Source: a bacterium
GTDB taxonomy: Bacteria; JAJVIF01
Assembly: GCA_022072165.1 (NCBI GenBank)
Contig: JAJVIF010000001.1
Span: 1,692,575-1,756,574, forward strand
Length of the DNA stretch: 64,000 bases
Reading direction: 5' to 3'
This document shows, piece by piece, positions 1 to 9,149 of this stretch; position 1 is the first letter of the stretch, and every line of letters begins with the position of its first letter. A program made the position numbers and the translations under genes. A model generated the notes under the pieces. That model saw only the letters and a list, made by a program, of their open reading frames with translations. It had not been told where the DNA came from and ran no database searches.

Positions 1-1671
1 AGGACCATTGAAGGTGAACGTGATGGGCGAGGCAAGCGGCACCGTCGCCGGATACGGCGAGTTGACGGTCGTCGCCAGCGTGTAGGTGCCATCGTTGTCC
101 CAGTCCACGAGGATGTCGATGGGGTCGCCATCGTCATCGTTCGGGGCCGTGACCGTCAGGCCAAACGCGCAGTTCTCCGCGACCGTTGCCGCGTCCATCG
201 CGTAAGTCCCGGTGGGGGCGGCATTGTCGGGGAGCATTTCCACGGTGAACGCCTGATAGGTGACGGGATCCGGGGTGCTCGGCAGGGGAGCGAGGGACTC
301 ATTGAGTCCGATGGTCAGGCCGGTCTGCGGATCGGTCGCGCGGACCATCCCCTTGTAGAACCCAGCTACCTGACCGGAGCCAGCGAGCTTGGTGACCAGG
401 GTGCTGTAGTACAGCGCATCGCCAGGGCGCCCGCTGTCCTCATCCACATCGCCGCCGACGCCGGAGTCGTCATCGACCACGGTCGAGGCATCCGCCGTCA
501 CCGTCGCATCACCCAGGACATCCGGGATGCAGACATCGAGGGTCGGGGTGCCCGACTCGCCCTGCGCCACGTTGGTGAAGCTGGAGTCGTTCGCCAGATC
601 CGCCTCGGCGGACTCGGTCGCCCGGGCATCCCAGTCTTCCACATGGAAGCTCATGGTCTGCGCGGAGATCGTGTTGGCGATGAAGCCAGCGGTTTCGGGC
701 AGGACGGTGATCTTGCCGGCATCCAGGGCTCCGTGGGGCATCCGATAGGCGAAGAGGCTCGCATCCGGACTTGCCGGAGGCAGGCGATTGGCCTTCTTCT
801 GCGCCGCCGTCGCACCACCACGCGGATCGTTGTAGACCGCGATGATGGAGACATCGAGGCTGAATCCACCCGTGAGGGCCGCTTTATTCAGGCTCATGGT
901 GTTGGTGACTGACTGGCCCTGGTGCATGACGCCATAGCCGGTCCAGCCGTTGTTGCCCGTACCGAACTCACTCCGGGTCCAGCCATCGCTGCCGAAGTTG
1001 CCAGTGACATCGCCGCCGTTGGACACGCCCACGCGGGGATCCAGCGACTCATCCACGAGCTGCTTGTACGGGTAGGTGTTGGCGGTGCCGGAGGTCGTCA
1101 GCAGCCCGCCGGGGCTGAAGTACGCATCGGCGTTCGCCACCAGGTCCGTATTCGCCACGCGGTCGGTGAAGTAGGTGTTCCCACTCGCCGGCGCATCGGC
1201 CATGATCAGGACCATCCCCGCCACGCCAAGGTCGGCGCGGTTGGTGGACCCGTTGGGGGTCCCGGTGGGGTTATTCGGGGCCGGGAACGGATGCTTGACC
1301 ACATAGCCCAGGTCGATGGTGGTCGCCGTGGCCGTAATGCCCGTGATCGCGAAGGACCCGGCATTCAGGAAGCTGTCGATCGAGAGCAGATACAGATCGT
1401 CGTTGGCCGCGACCGTCCGGGTCTCCTTGAGCCGGCTGGTCGCCTGCAGCGAGACCGGATCAATATCCAGCGTGTAGATCGCCAGCGCAGCGGTCGCCAG
1501 GTCCCCATTGATAAACGGGGTACCGAGCGCACCACTGGCGCCCAGAGCAGCCTGGGGCAGTGTGGCGGAATCCGGTGCGGTCTGCGGAGCCGTCACCGGA
1601 GAGCCACTCCCCGAGCACCCAAGCGTGGCGAGCAGCGCGGATGCCGCCAGCCACCAGGTGAGATTGCGCAT
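1..1671 (-). CDS. Lipoprotein with shared N-terminal module (copy 1, C-terminus cut by window)
   Basis: The coding region is open to the window edge, with 557 codons visible. ATG at 1671 follows a strong AGGAGG site. The signal peptide ends in a lipobox (ATLGC, Cys19), so the protein is probably a membrane-anchored lipoprotein. Residues 1 to ~480 match the same module in the two downstream paralogues (for example GNFGSDGWTRSEFG and VDDDSGVGGDVD), but with many more substitutions than those two show to each other. After the module begins a PKD/cadherin-like stretch with an Asp-rich DWDNDGTY loop, also found in the copy at 5926-8787. The role is unknown; a surface or extracellular structural or sensing protein is an inference from architecture only. 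Confidence 0.85.
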   Translation of the reverse strand, partial: MRNLTWWLAASALLATLGCSGSGSPVTAPQTAPDSATLPQAALGASGALGTPFINGDLATAALAIYTLDIDPVSLQATSRLKETRTVAANDDLYLLSIDSFLNAGSFAITGITATATTIDLGYVVKHPFPAPNNPTGTPNGSTNRADLGVAGMVLIMADAPASGNTYFTDRVANTDLVANADAYFSPGGLLTTSGTANTYPYKQLVDESLDPRVGVSNGGDVTGNFGSDGWTRSEFGTGNNGWTGYGVMHQGQSVTNTMSLNKAALTGGFSLDVSIIAVYNDPRGGATAAQKKANRLPPASPDASLFAYRMPHGALDAGKITVLPETAGFIANTISAQTMSFHVEDWDARATESAEADLANDSSFTNVAQGESGTPTLDVCIPDVLGDATVTADASTVVDDDSGVGGDVDEDSGRPGDALYYSTLVTKLAGSGQVAGFYKGMVRATDPQTGLTIGLNESLAPLPSTPDPVTYQAFTVEMLPDNAAPTGTYAMDAATVAENCAFGLTVTAPNDDDGDPIDILVDWDNDGTYTLATTVNSPYPATVPLASPITFTFNGP

Positions 1672-1913
1672 GATGTCCTCCTGCGAAGCAGTCGAGAGTA
1701 AGTGGGACGTAACCAGTCAGTGCCGGGGGCTGCACTGGACCTGGGACACGCGGCGTGACCGGGTGTCGCCAACCCGCCGATCCTGCGTGACGGCAGGCCG
1801 GGGGCGAAGAGTCAGTTCAGCTGGGCACTGGTGCGGTGTCAACCCATAGGCTGCCACACCTCCGACCTCATCTGAGGGCAGAGTACGAATGCGGGACGCT
1901 TAGGGATGTCGGC

Positions 1914-1943
1914 ATTATGCCCGAAAAGCCCTGTCCAATGCAA
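1914..1943 (-). promoter_or_regulatory. Candidate promoter for the first lipoprotein gene
   Basis: On the minus strand TTGCAT (1938-1943) and CATAAT (1914-1919) are separated by 18 nt, close to sigma-70 spacing. This would give a leader of roughly 240 nt before the ATG at 1671. The 352-nt gap 1672-2023 otherwise contains only the terminator of the preceding gene; I see no gene in it. Confidence 0.4.
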
Positions 1944-1969
1944 CCGGGAATCAAACGGCAGCGCATCAG

Positions 1970-2000
1970 CAAACCGACCCCCGGGAGTCCCGGGGGCCGT
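1970..2000 (-). terminator. Rho-independent terminator of second lipoprotein gene
   Basis: A GC-rich inverted repeat (CCCCGGGA against TCCCGGGG) lies 24 nt past the stop codon at 2024, with a short T run on the minus strand after the stem. It resembles the hairpin that ends the third lipoprotein gene at 5867-5899. Confidence 0.75.
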
Positions 2001-2023
2001 GCGGTGTGCTGACAGGCCGAGCC

Positions 2024-5000
2024 TTAATAGAACGCTCCAGGACCGGAGGCCAGCCTGACGGCATAGATGTCGCCTCCCCCGGCCGATGTGCGGTAATGCG
2101 TCCCCGGTCCGGGATCCCAGTCCACCACGGTCGAGGTGCCACCCCACTGACCGGTCATCACCGGATCACCGCCCGGAAGCACCGCGATCCCGGACCCGTA
2201 CTCAAACACACTGGTAGTGCCCCAAACCCGGCTGTAGCCGGTGAGGGCTCCAGTCAGCTTTTCGTACTTTGCCAGGATGATGTCTGCCGCCGTGGAAATG
2301 GACGGAACGGCACCATAACCCCAGTTCGAGGTGGTGTCGCTGTAGTGACCTGAGACGAAGAAGTCGGTGGAGGAGACGGCTCCGCAAGCCACCAGGTTGT
2401 AGGACGATCCGGTCAGGGCCCGTTGCCAGACAGGAACATTGGCCAACGTATAACGCCCCACGAATCCCTGCGTGAAGCTGGAGGCAGTCATGTTGCCCAG
2501 CGGCGCACCAAGTGACATGGTCTGACCGGCCGCGCCGGCCCAGTGTCCGGTCACATAGATACCGGTCGTGTCGATGGCCAGACTCGTGACCTGCTCGTTC
2601 CCGGTCGAGTTGCTGGCGATGATCCGATCGCTCCCGGGGATGAAAGCACCCGTGGCCGCATCGTACCCGGCGATAAAACCATCCTGACCGCCAACCGCAG
2701 GGACTTCGCCAGCCCCCAGATCGATGTAGCTGGCAAACGTTCCGCCAGCGTAGGGATTACCGCTGGGATCGACAGCAACACAGGTGCCGTACTGGTTCCA
2801 GCCGTTCGTAAAGGGCATGGCCATTTCCACTGCCCACTGGGCGAGCAAATTGGTGCTGTACTTCACCAGCGGGGCACAGCGGACATTACCCAGTGGCAGC
2901 GTCACGCCGTTACCGAAGTCCAGCGTGCCGTAATTGCCCAGCGGTGACCCCGTGTGATAGACCTCCCCAGTGGCCTTGTTGACCGCCATGACCCTCGATG
3001 ACGGTCCATACGCGGCTGAACTCAGGGAACCAGCTACTCCAGGGAGTACATACCAGTCCACAGGGTCTGCGGTTCGGGTCACGGCCAGACAGGTCCCTGC
3101 AGCATCGAACTTTAGAATAAAGAGTTCTTCCCGCCCGGTCCCCACAGCGGTCTGATTGGTAGCAGCGCCACCAAGCCCGTTAATCACAAGCTCCGGACTG
3201 CTGAAGCTCCCCGAAACGTAGACATTCCCGGCGTTGTCAGTATCGAGCCCGAGGAACTGACCGTAACTTCCGGTCTGGCCCCAGACACGATCCCAGACAT
3301 AGCCACCGCCCGAATTCAGCTTGAGCAGCCAGTACTGTTGCATGGAACCCACGGGGGGGCGGGTGCCACCTCCAAAATCCAGTTCGGCGAAGGTCGACCG
3401 GTTACCGCCGAGATAGACATTGCCGGCTGAATCAGTCGCGATAGATCGGGGGATCTCCTGTGCAGTCGTGCTGGTGAGCGGCGTGTAGATCCAGCCCGAT
3501 CCTGCCACGTTGATGTTGCCTGTCACCACCGGGAAAAAATCCGTACCTGAAGTGGTGGGGTGCAACGCATCGTTGGCGTACACCGTAAACTCGACTGTCG
3601 AGTGCGGCGGATTGGTGATAGGCGTCGTGTGAGCAGGATGTGGGAACGACGCAAACGTCATCACGTCCCCGGTCCGATTGTTCGTGATGGTGTAGGAGAC
3701 CTCGTCCCCTTCCGGGTCGATGACATTCACGGTGCCGACATTCATCACAAAGTTGGCTGGACTGGTCATCCAGTCATTCCCCAGCACCGGGATTCCCAGA
3801 ACTTCCGGCGGACGATTCGGGCCGAGGGTCCAGTTCACGGTCCCAGTAATGGGAGCCGCAAGGACACCGTCGGTGTATGCAAAATTTACGGTCCGTACTG
3901 TCGGGCTCAGCGAGGTGCTGTTGTAGTAGTTGGGAGCAGAGATAAGCACCGGCGGTGGGCTATCCAGGAGCCGGTAGTCCTCCCACGGATCATCAAAATC
4001 CCCATCCCCATTCCAGTCGAAGCGGATGGAGACCAGATCCCCGTTCGGATCACTGTAGGCTGTCACGGTCAACCACAGCGCGCCGGTTGCAGATACCACA
4101 ACCCCCGCAGGACCATTAAGTGTCACGGTGGGTGCCTCGTTGTCTGTCAGCAATTCCACGGTGAACGCCTGATAGGTGACCGGATCCGGGGTGCTCGGCA
4201 GGGGAGCCAGGGACTCGTTCAGCCCGATGGTCAGGCCGGTCTGCGGGTCGGTCGCACGGACCATCCCGGTATAGGCACCGGCAGTCTGGCCAGAGCCCGC
4301 CGCCTTGGTGACCAGGGTGCTGTAGTACAGCGCATCGCCGGGGCGGCCGCTGTCCTGATCCACATCGCCACCCACGCCGGAGTCGTCATCGACCACGGTC
4401 GAGGCATCCGCCGTCACCGTCGCATCACCCAGCACGCCGGGGATACAGACATCAAGGGTCGGGGTCCCCGACTCGCCCTGCGCCACGTTGGTGAAGCTGG
4501 CGTCGTTCGCCAGATCTGTCTCGGCGGACTCGGTCGCCCGGGCATCCCAGTCCTCCACAAAGAAGCTCAGGGTCTGCGCGGAGATCGTGTTGGCGATAAA
4601 GCCAGCAGACTCAGGCAGGACCGAAATCTTGCCGACATCCAGCGCGCCGTGGGGCATGCGATAGGCAAAGAGGCTTGCATCCGGGCTCGCCGGAGGCAGG
4701 CGGTTCGCCTTCTTCTGTGCTGCCGTCGCGCCACCGCGGGGGTCGTTGTAGACCGCGATGATCGAGACATCGAGGCTGAACCCACCACTCAGCGCGGACT
4801 TGTCGAAGCTGACCGTGTTGCTCACGGTCTGCCCCTGGTGCATGACACCGTACCCGGTCCAGCCGTTGTTGCCGGCCCCAAACTCACTCCGGGTCCAGCC
4901 ATCGCTGCCGAAGTTCCCGGTGACATCCCCACCATTGGAGACGCCGGAGCGGGGGTCCAGGGTCTCATCGACCAGCTGCTTGTACGGGTAGGTGTTGGCG

Positions 5001-5590
5001 GTCCCGGAGGTCGTCAGCAGCCCACCGGGGCTGTAGTACGCATCGGCGTTCGCCACCAGGTCCGTGTTGGCCACGCGATCGGTGAAGTAGGTGTTGCCGG
5101 TCGCCGACGGCACATCCGCCAGGAACAGCACCATCCCCGCCACGCCCAGGTCGGCGCGGTTCGTGGACCCGTTCGGGGTCCCGGTGGGATTGTTCGGGGC
5201 CGGGAACGGGTGCGCGACGGCGTACGCCAGATCCACGGTGGTCGCCGTCGCGGCCACGCCGGTGATCTTGAACGAGCCGGCGGTCAGGAAGCTGTCGATG
5301 GAGAGGAGATACAGGTCATCGTTCGCCTGCCCGGAGCGGGTCTCCTTCAGCCGGCTGGTCGCGGTCAGCGACGCCGGGTCCACATCGACCGTATAGATAG
5401 CGAGCGCGCTCTGATGGAGCATCCCCGACTGCGTCGGGGTGCCAAGAGCGGCCGAAGCGGAAGTCACGGGGTGCGTGCCATCAGGCGACGTCCCCGCCGT
5501 GGACGGCATGATCGGGGTCGATCCGCCGCCAGAGCAGCCCAGGGCCACCAGGGCCAGGCTGCTCGCGAGCCACCATGCAACTGTGCGCAT
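2024..5590 (-). CDS. Lipoprotein, shared module plus SBBP-type beta-propeller (copy 2)
   Basis: This 1188-residue protein starts at ATG 5590, directly after GGAGGAAAC; an upstream in-frame ATG at 5641 lacks such a site. The signal peptide ends in VALGC, giving a lipid-anchored Cys19. Residues 1-480 are the shared module. Residues ~490-700 contain Ig/PKD-like segments with Asp-rich loops (FDWNGDGDF, DPEGDEVSYT). Residues ~720-1180 carry repeats of the SBBP type (DSAGNVYLGG, DNAGNVYVSGSF, DPSGNPYAGGTF), a family expected to form a beta-propeller. Length is typical of large secreted repeat proteins. No catalytic motif is recognised. The first 1.44 kb is nearly identical to the next paralogue, which points to recent duplication or gene conversion. 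Confidence 0.9.
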   Translation of the reverse strand: MRTVAWWLASSLALVALGCSGGGSTPIMPSTAGTSPDGTHPVTSASAALGTPTQSGMLHQSALAIYTVDVDPASLTATSRLKETRSGQANDDLYLLSIDSFLTAGSFKITGVAATATTVDLAYAVAHPFPAPNNPTGTPNGSTNRADLGVAGMVLFLADVPSATGNTYFTDRVANTDLVANADAYYSPGGLLTTSGTANTYPYKQLVDETLDPRSGVSNGGDVTGNFGSDGWTRSEFGAGNNGWTGYGVMHQGQTVSNTVSFDKSALSGGFSLDVSIIAVYNDPRGGATAAQKKANRLPPASPDASLFAYRMPHGALDVGKISVLPESAGFIANTISAQTLSFFVEDWDARATESAETDLANDASFTNVAQGESGTPTLDVCIPGVLGDATVTADASTVVDDDSGVGGDVDQDSGRPGDALYYSTLVTKAAGSGQTAGAYTGMVRATDPQTGLTIGLNESLAPLPSTPDPVTYQAFTVELLTDNEAPTVTLNGPAGVVVSATGALWLTVTAYSDPNGDLVSIRFDWNGDGDFDDPWEDYRLLDSPPPVLISAPNYYNSTSLSPTVRTVNFAYTDGVLAAPITGTVNWTLGPNRPPEVLGIPVLGNDWMTSPANFVMNVGTVNVIDPEGDEVSYTITNNRTGDVMTFASFPHPAHTTPITNPPHSTVEFTVYANDALHPTTSGTDFFPVVTGNINVAGSGWIYTPLTSTTAQEIPRSIATDSAGNVYLGGNRSTFAELDFGGGTRPPVGSMQQYWLLKLNSGGGYVWDRVWGQTGSYGQFLGLDTDNAGNVYVSGSFSSPELVINGLGGAATNQTAVGTGREELFILKFDAAGTCLAVTRTADPVDWYVLPGVAGSLSSAAYGPSSRVMAVNKATGEVYHTGSPLGNYGTLDFGNGVTLPLGNVRCAPLVKYSTNLLAQWAVEMAMPFTNGWNQYGTCVAVDPSGNPYAGGTFASYIDLGAGEVPAVGGQDGFIAGYDAATGAFIPGSDRIIASNSTGNEQVTSLAIDTTGIYVTGHWAGAAGQTMSLGAPLGNMTASSFTQGFVGRYTLANVPVWQRALTGSSYNLVACGAVSSTDFFVSGHYSDTTSNWGYGAVPSISTAADIILAKYEKLTGALTGYSRVWGTTSVFEYGSGIAVLPGGDPVMTGQWGGTSTVVDWDPGPGTHYRTSAGGGDIYAVRLASGPGAFY
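4154..5590 (-). repeat. 1.44-kb near-identical direct repeat, unit 1 (second unit 7351-8787)
   Basis: This segment aligns without gaps to 7351-8787 at a constant offset of 3197 nt. By eye I count five differences, all in the ~260 nt nearest the start codons; two change an amino acid (Ser to Gly near residue 10, Ser to Thr in KETRxGQ). The repeat covers the signal peptide and the shared module and stops where the C-terminal domains diverge. Confidence 0.9.
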
Positions 5591-5800
5591 AGTTTCCTCC
5601 TGCGAGTTACCGGAATTGAGAATGCGGAAAGGTGCTGTCATCCGTACGCGAGGCTTCAGCCAGAGTGCTCCTCAGAGTGCGGGACAATCACGGCGAACCA
5701 GTCGGCCGTGGCAGTTCCTCACCGGCCGGACCCACCACTGGGCCCTCCCTGTCGATCCCTCGTCAGAGTCAACTGCGCTTGTGAGTGCGCTGATTTTCCC

Positions 5801-5809
5801 ACAGTAGCA
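5801..5809 (-). promoter_or_regulatory. Extended -10 promoter candidate for lipoprotein copy 2
   Basis: The minus strand reads TGC followed by TACTGT, the same extended -10 form seen before several other genes here. The leader to ATG 5590 would be ~200 nt. The rest of the 5591-5866 gap shows no gene. Confidence 0.4.
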
Positions 5810-5866
5810 TTAGCCACGACAAGCACAACTCCGCCACTGCGGCGGTGAAAAGAGTTTCGGCCTGGC

Positions 5867-5899
5867 AACAAAACGGCCCCCGGGAGTCCCGGGGGCCGT
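5867..5899 (-). terminator. Rho-independent terminator of third lipoprotein gene
   Basis: A perfect 13-bp inverted repeat (ACGGCCCCCGGGA and its complement) with a one-base centre lies 27 nt beyond the stop at 5926. It is followed on the minus strand by TTTTGTTG. Confidence 0.85.
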
Positions 5900-5925
5900 G
5901 CAAGATGCTGGTGAGCGACTGGGGA

Positions 5926-8787
5926 TTACTGCCAGCCAGTCGGCGGAGTCGTGAACCGGGCCGAGTTGGTGTACCCGGAGGTCCCCTTGGTCAGCAGGAT
6001 GTTCTGCCGGTTCACACAAACCAGCTGTCCCATGTTGAACAGGGTGCCACTCAGGTCCGGACCCGAAGCGTAGTTGCTCAGGTCCGAGTTGAAGTACCGC
6101 AGGTCCGGCTGGCCCGCACTGGTGTTGTTCGAGCCCACCACGATCTGCTGCTGCCCCTGGCTCGCCAGTACACCCCCGGAGGCGTCGCGCTGGTCAATCC
6201 AGATGTCAGCAGGGATCGAGAAGGTCGTACTGGTGTTCAGATTGATCACGGCCGGGTTGGGATTTCCCGACAACGTGGCGCTGACCGTGCCATCGCATTC
6301 GATGCGCAGGAGGCGGCCATTCGGGACAACCAGGTTGGACTGTGCCAGGATGAAGAAGGCCTTCGAGGCAAAGTCGATGGCGAAATCCTGGACGCGCCAG
6401 GTGGTCGTCGGTCCGAGGTTGTACGGAGCGTTCTTCAGGTCCATGGGATACGGGGCGGTGACGATCTCGGCGGTATAGCCGCCGGCAGTCCGGTCATACC
6501 GACGCAGGATGTTGTCCTGGCCGATGAGATACAGATTGCCGAGCTGATCCAGGGACATCGCCACGATCGGCGACGGTGCGGTGAAAGTCCCCTCAAACGC
6601 GGAGACAGTCGCACCACCCGTATAGGTCACCCAACCGACGTTGACACTCGCACCAGTCCCATAGCGGGTCGCGGGCGACCAGACATCCGTACCTGACGCA
6701 GTTGAGCGCCAGGACCAGACGATCCGGTCGTTGCTGTCAATCTCGACCTGCGTGGTCATGCCGACCTGCGTCGGGGACGCAATCGTCGCGATGGGAGTGG
6801 GATCAAGCACGCCCGCCGACGAATAGCGCGAGATGCTGAAAGGCCCAGATGAGCCAGGGGTGGTAGGAACCACGAAGTCGTCCGACCACGCGTTGTTGGA
6901 ACTGAACATGGCGATATCAGCCCAGCCCCAGAAGGTTCCGGTGGTGTTGGTTGCGCCAGCATAGGTGAAGGCTCCCGTGACCGGGGTGCCGCCCGCTGCA
7001 GCATACGCCGGACATGAGGCAGGTGCGTCGACTTCAAAGGTCGGGGTCGGCGCGATGTCGACCTGGGCGGTGCCATCATCCAGCCGCACCGGCAGGTCCC
7101 GAATATCGGGAGCCGGCGGATTGTGGGTGTAGGTGATGGGGGATGAGAGCGGAATCACACCCGCGTAAGGCGAGTTCACGGTCGTCGCCAGCGTGTAGGT
7201 GCCGTCATCATCCCAGTCCACCAGGATGTCGATCGGATCGTCATCGATATCCGCGAGGCCGTTGATGCTGATGCTGACGCTGCCGCCATCCGCCACATTC
7301 GGCGTGGTCACGACCACGGTGGCGCTCGGCGGAGCGTTGTCCGGGAGGAGTTCCACGGTGAACGCCTGATAGGTGACCGGATCCGGGGTGCTCGGCAGGG
7401 GAGCCAGGGACTCGTTCAGCCCGATGGTCAGGCCGGTCTGCGGGTCGGTCGCACGGACCATCCCGGTATAGGCACCGGCAGTCTGGCCAGAGCCCGCCGC
7501 CTTGGTGACCAGGGTGCTGTAGTACAGCGCATCGCCGGGGCGGCCGCTGTCCTGATCCACATCGCCACCCACGCCGGAGTCGTCATCGACCACGGTCGAG
7601 GCATCCGCCGTCACCGTCGCATCACCCAGCACGCCGGGGATACAGACATCAAGGGTCGGGGTCCCCGACTCGCCCTGCGCCACGTTGGTGAAGCTGGCGT
7701 CGTTCGCCAGATCTGTCTCGGCGGACTCGGTCGCCCGGGCATCCCAGTCCTCCACAAAGAAGCTCAGGGTCTGCGCGGAGATCGTGTTGGCGATAAAGCC
7801 AGCAGACTCAGGCAGGACCGAAATCTTGCCGACATCCAGCGCGCCGTGGGGCATGCGATAGGCAAAGAGGCTTGCATCCGGGCTCGCCGGAGGCAGGCGG
7901 TTCGCCTTCTTCTGTGCTGCCGTCGCGCCACCGCGGGGGTCGTTGTAGACCGCGATGATCGAGACATCGAGGCTGAACCCACCACTCAGCGCGGACTTGT
8001 CGAAGCTGACCGTGTTGCTCACGGTCTGCCCCTGGTGCATGACACCGTACCCGGTCCAGCCGTTGTTGCCGGCCCCAAACTCACTCCGGGTCCAGCCATC
8101 GCTGCCGAAGTTCCCGGTGACATCCCCACCATTGGAGACGCCGGAGCGGGGGTCCAGGGTCTCATCGACCAGCTGCTTGTACGGGTAGGTGTTGGCGGTC
8201 CCGGAGGTCGTCAGCAGCCCACCGGGGCTGTAGTACGCATCGGCGTTCGCCACCAGGTCCGTGTTGGCCACGCGATCGGTGAAGTAGGTGTTGCCGGTCG
8301 CCGACGGCACATCCGCCAGGAACAGCACCATCCCCGCCACGCCCAGGTCGGCGCGGTTCGTGGACCCGTTCGGGGTCCCGGTGGGATTGTTCGGGGCCGG
8401 GAACGGGTGCGCGACGGCGTACGCCAGATCCACGGTGGTCGCCGTCGCGGCCACGCCGGTGATCTTGAACGAGCCGGCGGTCAGGAAGCTGTCGATGGAG
8501 AGGAGATACAGGTCATCGTTCGCCTGCCCGGTGCGGGTCTCCTTCAGTCGGCTGGTCGCGGTCAGCGACGCCGGGTCCACATCGACCGTATAGATAGCGA
8601 GAGCGCTCTGATGGAGCATCCCCGACTGCGTCGGGGTGCCAAGAGCGGCCGAAGCGGAAGTCACGGGGTGCGTGCCATCAGGCGACGTCCCCGCTGTGGA
8701 CGGCATGATCGGGGTCGATCCGCCGCCAGAGCAGCCCAGGGCCACCAGGGCCAGGCTGCCCGCGAGCCACCATGCAACTGTGCGCAT
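5926..8787 (-). CDS. Lipoprotein, shared module plus divergent C-terminus (copy 3)
   Basis: This 953-residue protein uses ATG 8787 after GGAGGAAAC, the same start context as copy 2; the in-frame extension to 8916 is not used here because it passes the likely promoter. The lipobox VALGC gives Cys19. Residues 1-480 are the shared module, almost identical to copy 2. Residues ~490-560 contain a PKD-like segment (DPIDILVDWDDDGTY) also present in copy 1. The remainder has propeller-like repeats (LDQLGNLYLIGQDN, GRLLRIECDG) unlike the C-terminus of copy 2. A single conserved module is thus fused to different distal domains. Function is unknown; an extracellular location is inferred. Confidence 0.9.
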   Translation of the reverse strand: MRTVAWWLAGSLALVALGCSGGGSTPIMPSTAGTSPDGTHPVTSASAALGTPTQSGMLHQSALAIYTVDVDPASLTATSRLKETRTGQANDDLYLLSIDSFLTAGSFKITGVAATATTVDLAYAVAHPFPAPNNPTGTPNGSTNRADLGVAGMVLFLADVPSATGNTYFTDRVANTDLVANADAYYSPGGLLTTSGTANTYPYKQLVDETLDPRSGVSNGGDVTGNFGSDGWTRSEFGAGNNGWTGYGVMHQGQTVSNTVSFDKSALSGGFSLDVSIIAVYNDPRGGATAAQKKANRLPPASPDASLFAYRMPHGALDVGKISVLPESAGFIANTISAQTLSFFVEDWDARATESAETDLANDASFTNVAQGESGTPTLDVCIPGVLGDATVTADASTVVDDDSGVGGDVDQDSGRPGDALYYSTLVTKAAGSGQTAGAYTGMVRATDPQTGLTIGLNESLAPLPSTPDPVTYQAFTVELLPDNAPPSATVVVTTPNVADGGSVSISINGLADIDDDPIDILVDWDDDGTYTLATTVNSPYAGVIPLSSPITYTHNPPAPDIRDLPVRLDDGTAQVDIAPTPTFEVDAPASCPAYAAAGGTPVTGAFTYAGATNTTGTFWGWADIAMFSSNNAWSDDFVVPTTPGSSGPFSISRYSSAGVLDPTPIATIASPTQVGMTTQVEIDSNDRIVWSWRSTASGTDVWSPATRYGTGASVNVGWVTYTGGATVSAFEGTFTAPSPIVAMSLDQLGNLYLIGQDNILRRYDRTAGGYTAEIVTAPYPMDLKNAPYNLGPTTTWRVQDFAIDFASKAFFILAQSNLVVPNGRLLRIECDGTVSATLSGNPNPAVINLNTSTTFSIPADIWIDQRDASGGVLASQGQQQIVVGSNNTSAGQPDLRYFNSDLSNYASGPDLSGTLFNMGQLVCVNRQNILLTKGTSGYTNSARFTTPPTGWQ
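7351..8787 (-). repeat. 1.44-kb near-identical direct repeat, unit 2
   Basis: Partner of 4154-5590; no insertion or deletion was noticed between the two units. Upstream of the start codons only short blocks such as GCTGTCATCCGTACGCGAGG remain shared, so the near-identity stops close to the ribosome-binding site. Confidence 0.9.
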
Positions 8788-8860
8788 AGTTTCCTCCTGC
8801 GAGAGTCCACAAAATAGTGTGCAGAAAGACGCTGTCATCCGTACGCGAGGGGCCGAACTG

Positions 8861-8866
8861 ATAGTA
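8861..8866 (-). promoter_or_regulatory. Candidate -10 element for lipoprotein copy 3
   Basis: TACTAT on the minus strand would give a leader of ~65 nt to ATG 8787. It shares the 362-nt gap 8788-9149 with the divergent promoter of the export operon. I see no gene in the rest of that gap. Confidence 0.35.
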
Positions 8867-9131
8867 CCCCGAAGAGCAAGATGAGGCGTGCGAGACTTCA
8901 CTGGCAGGGTGTCCATTGCAGCGACCTGTCGCGGTACTACTGCGACTGGCCTGGACTTCCAAGCCTGGGTTCCCGTGACCTATGGATTGGCAAGCGTAAC
9001 GTCTGCCGTGCCCACGAAGGGGCGACCGTGAAAGACGGTGAGCCTGAAATCCCCGGGCTTTTGGGTGCCTCCGATTATGCACCACCCCTAGCAGTACTGG
9101 CAATAGCGCAAGACGCGACCTATCGCGGCGC

Positions 9132-9137
9132 TATCAT
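9132..9137 (+). promoter_or_regulatory. Candidate -10 element of the ABC export operon
   Basis: TATCAT lies 12 nt before ATG 9150. A transcript starting ~7 nt after it would have a leader of only ~5 nt, and no Shine-Dalgarno site is visible. Confidence 0.45.
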
Positions 9138-9149
9138 CCCCGACACACG

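Noticed and set aside
3560-5848. 762-codon plus-strand open frame opposite the second lipoprotein gene
   Set aside because: It is antisense to a gene with signal peptide, RBS, terminator and domain repeats; its product is rich in Arg/Gly/His with no domain. High GC leaves few stops in such frames.
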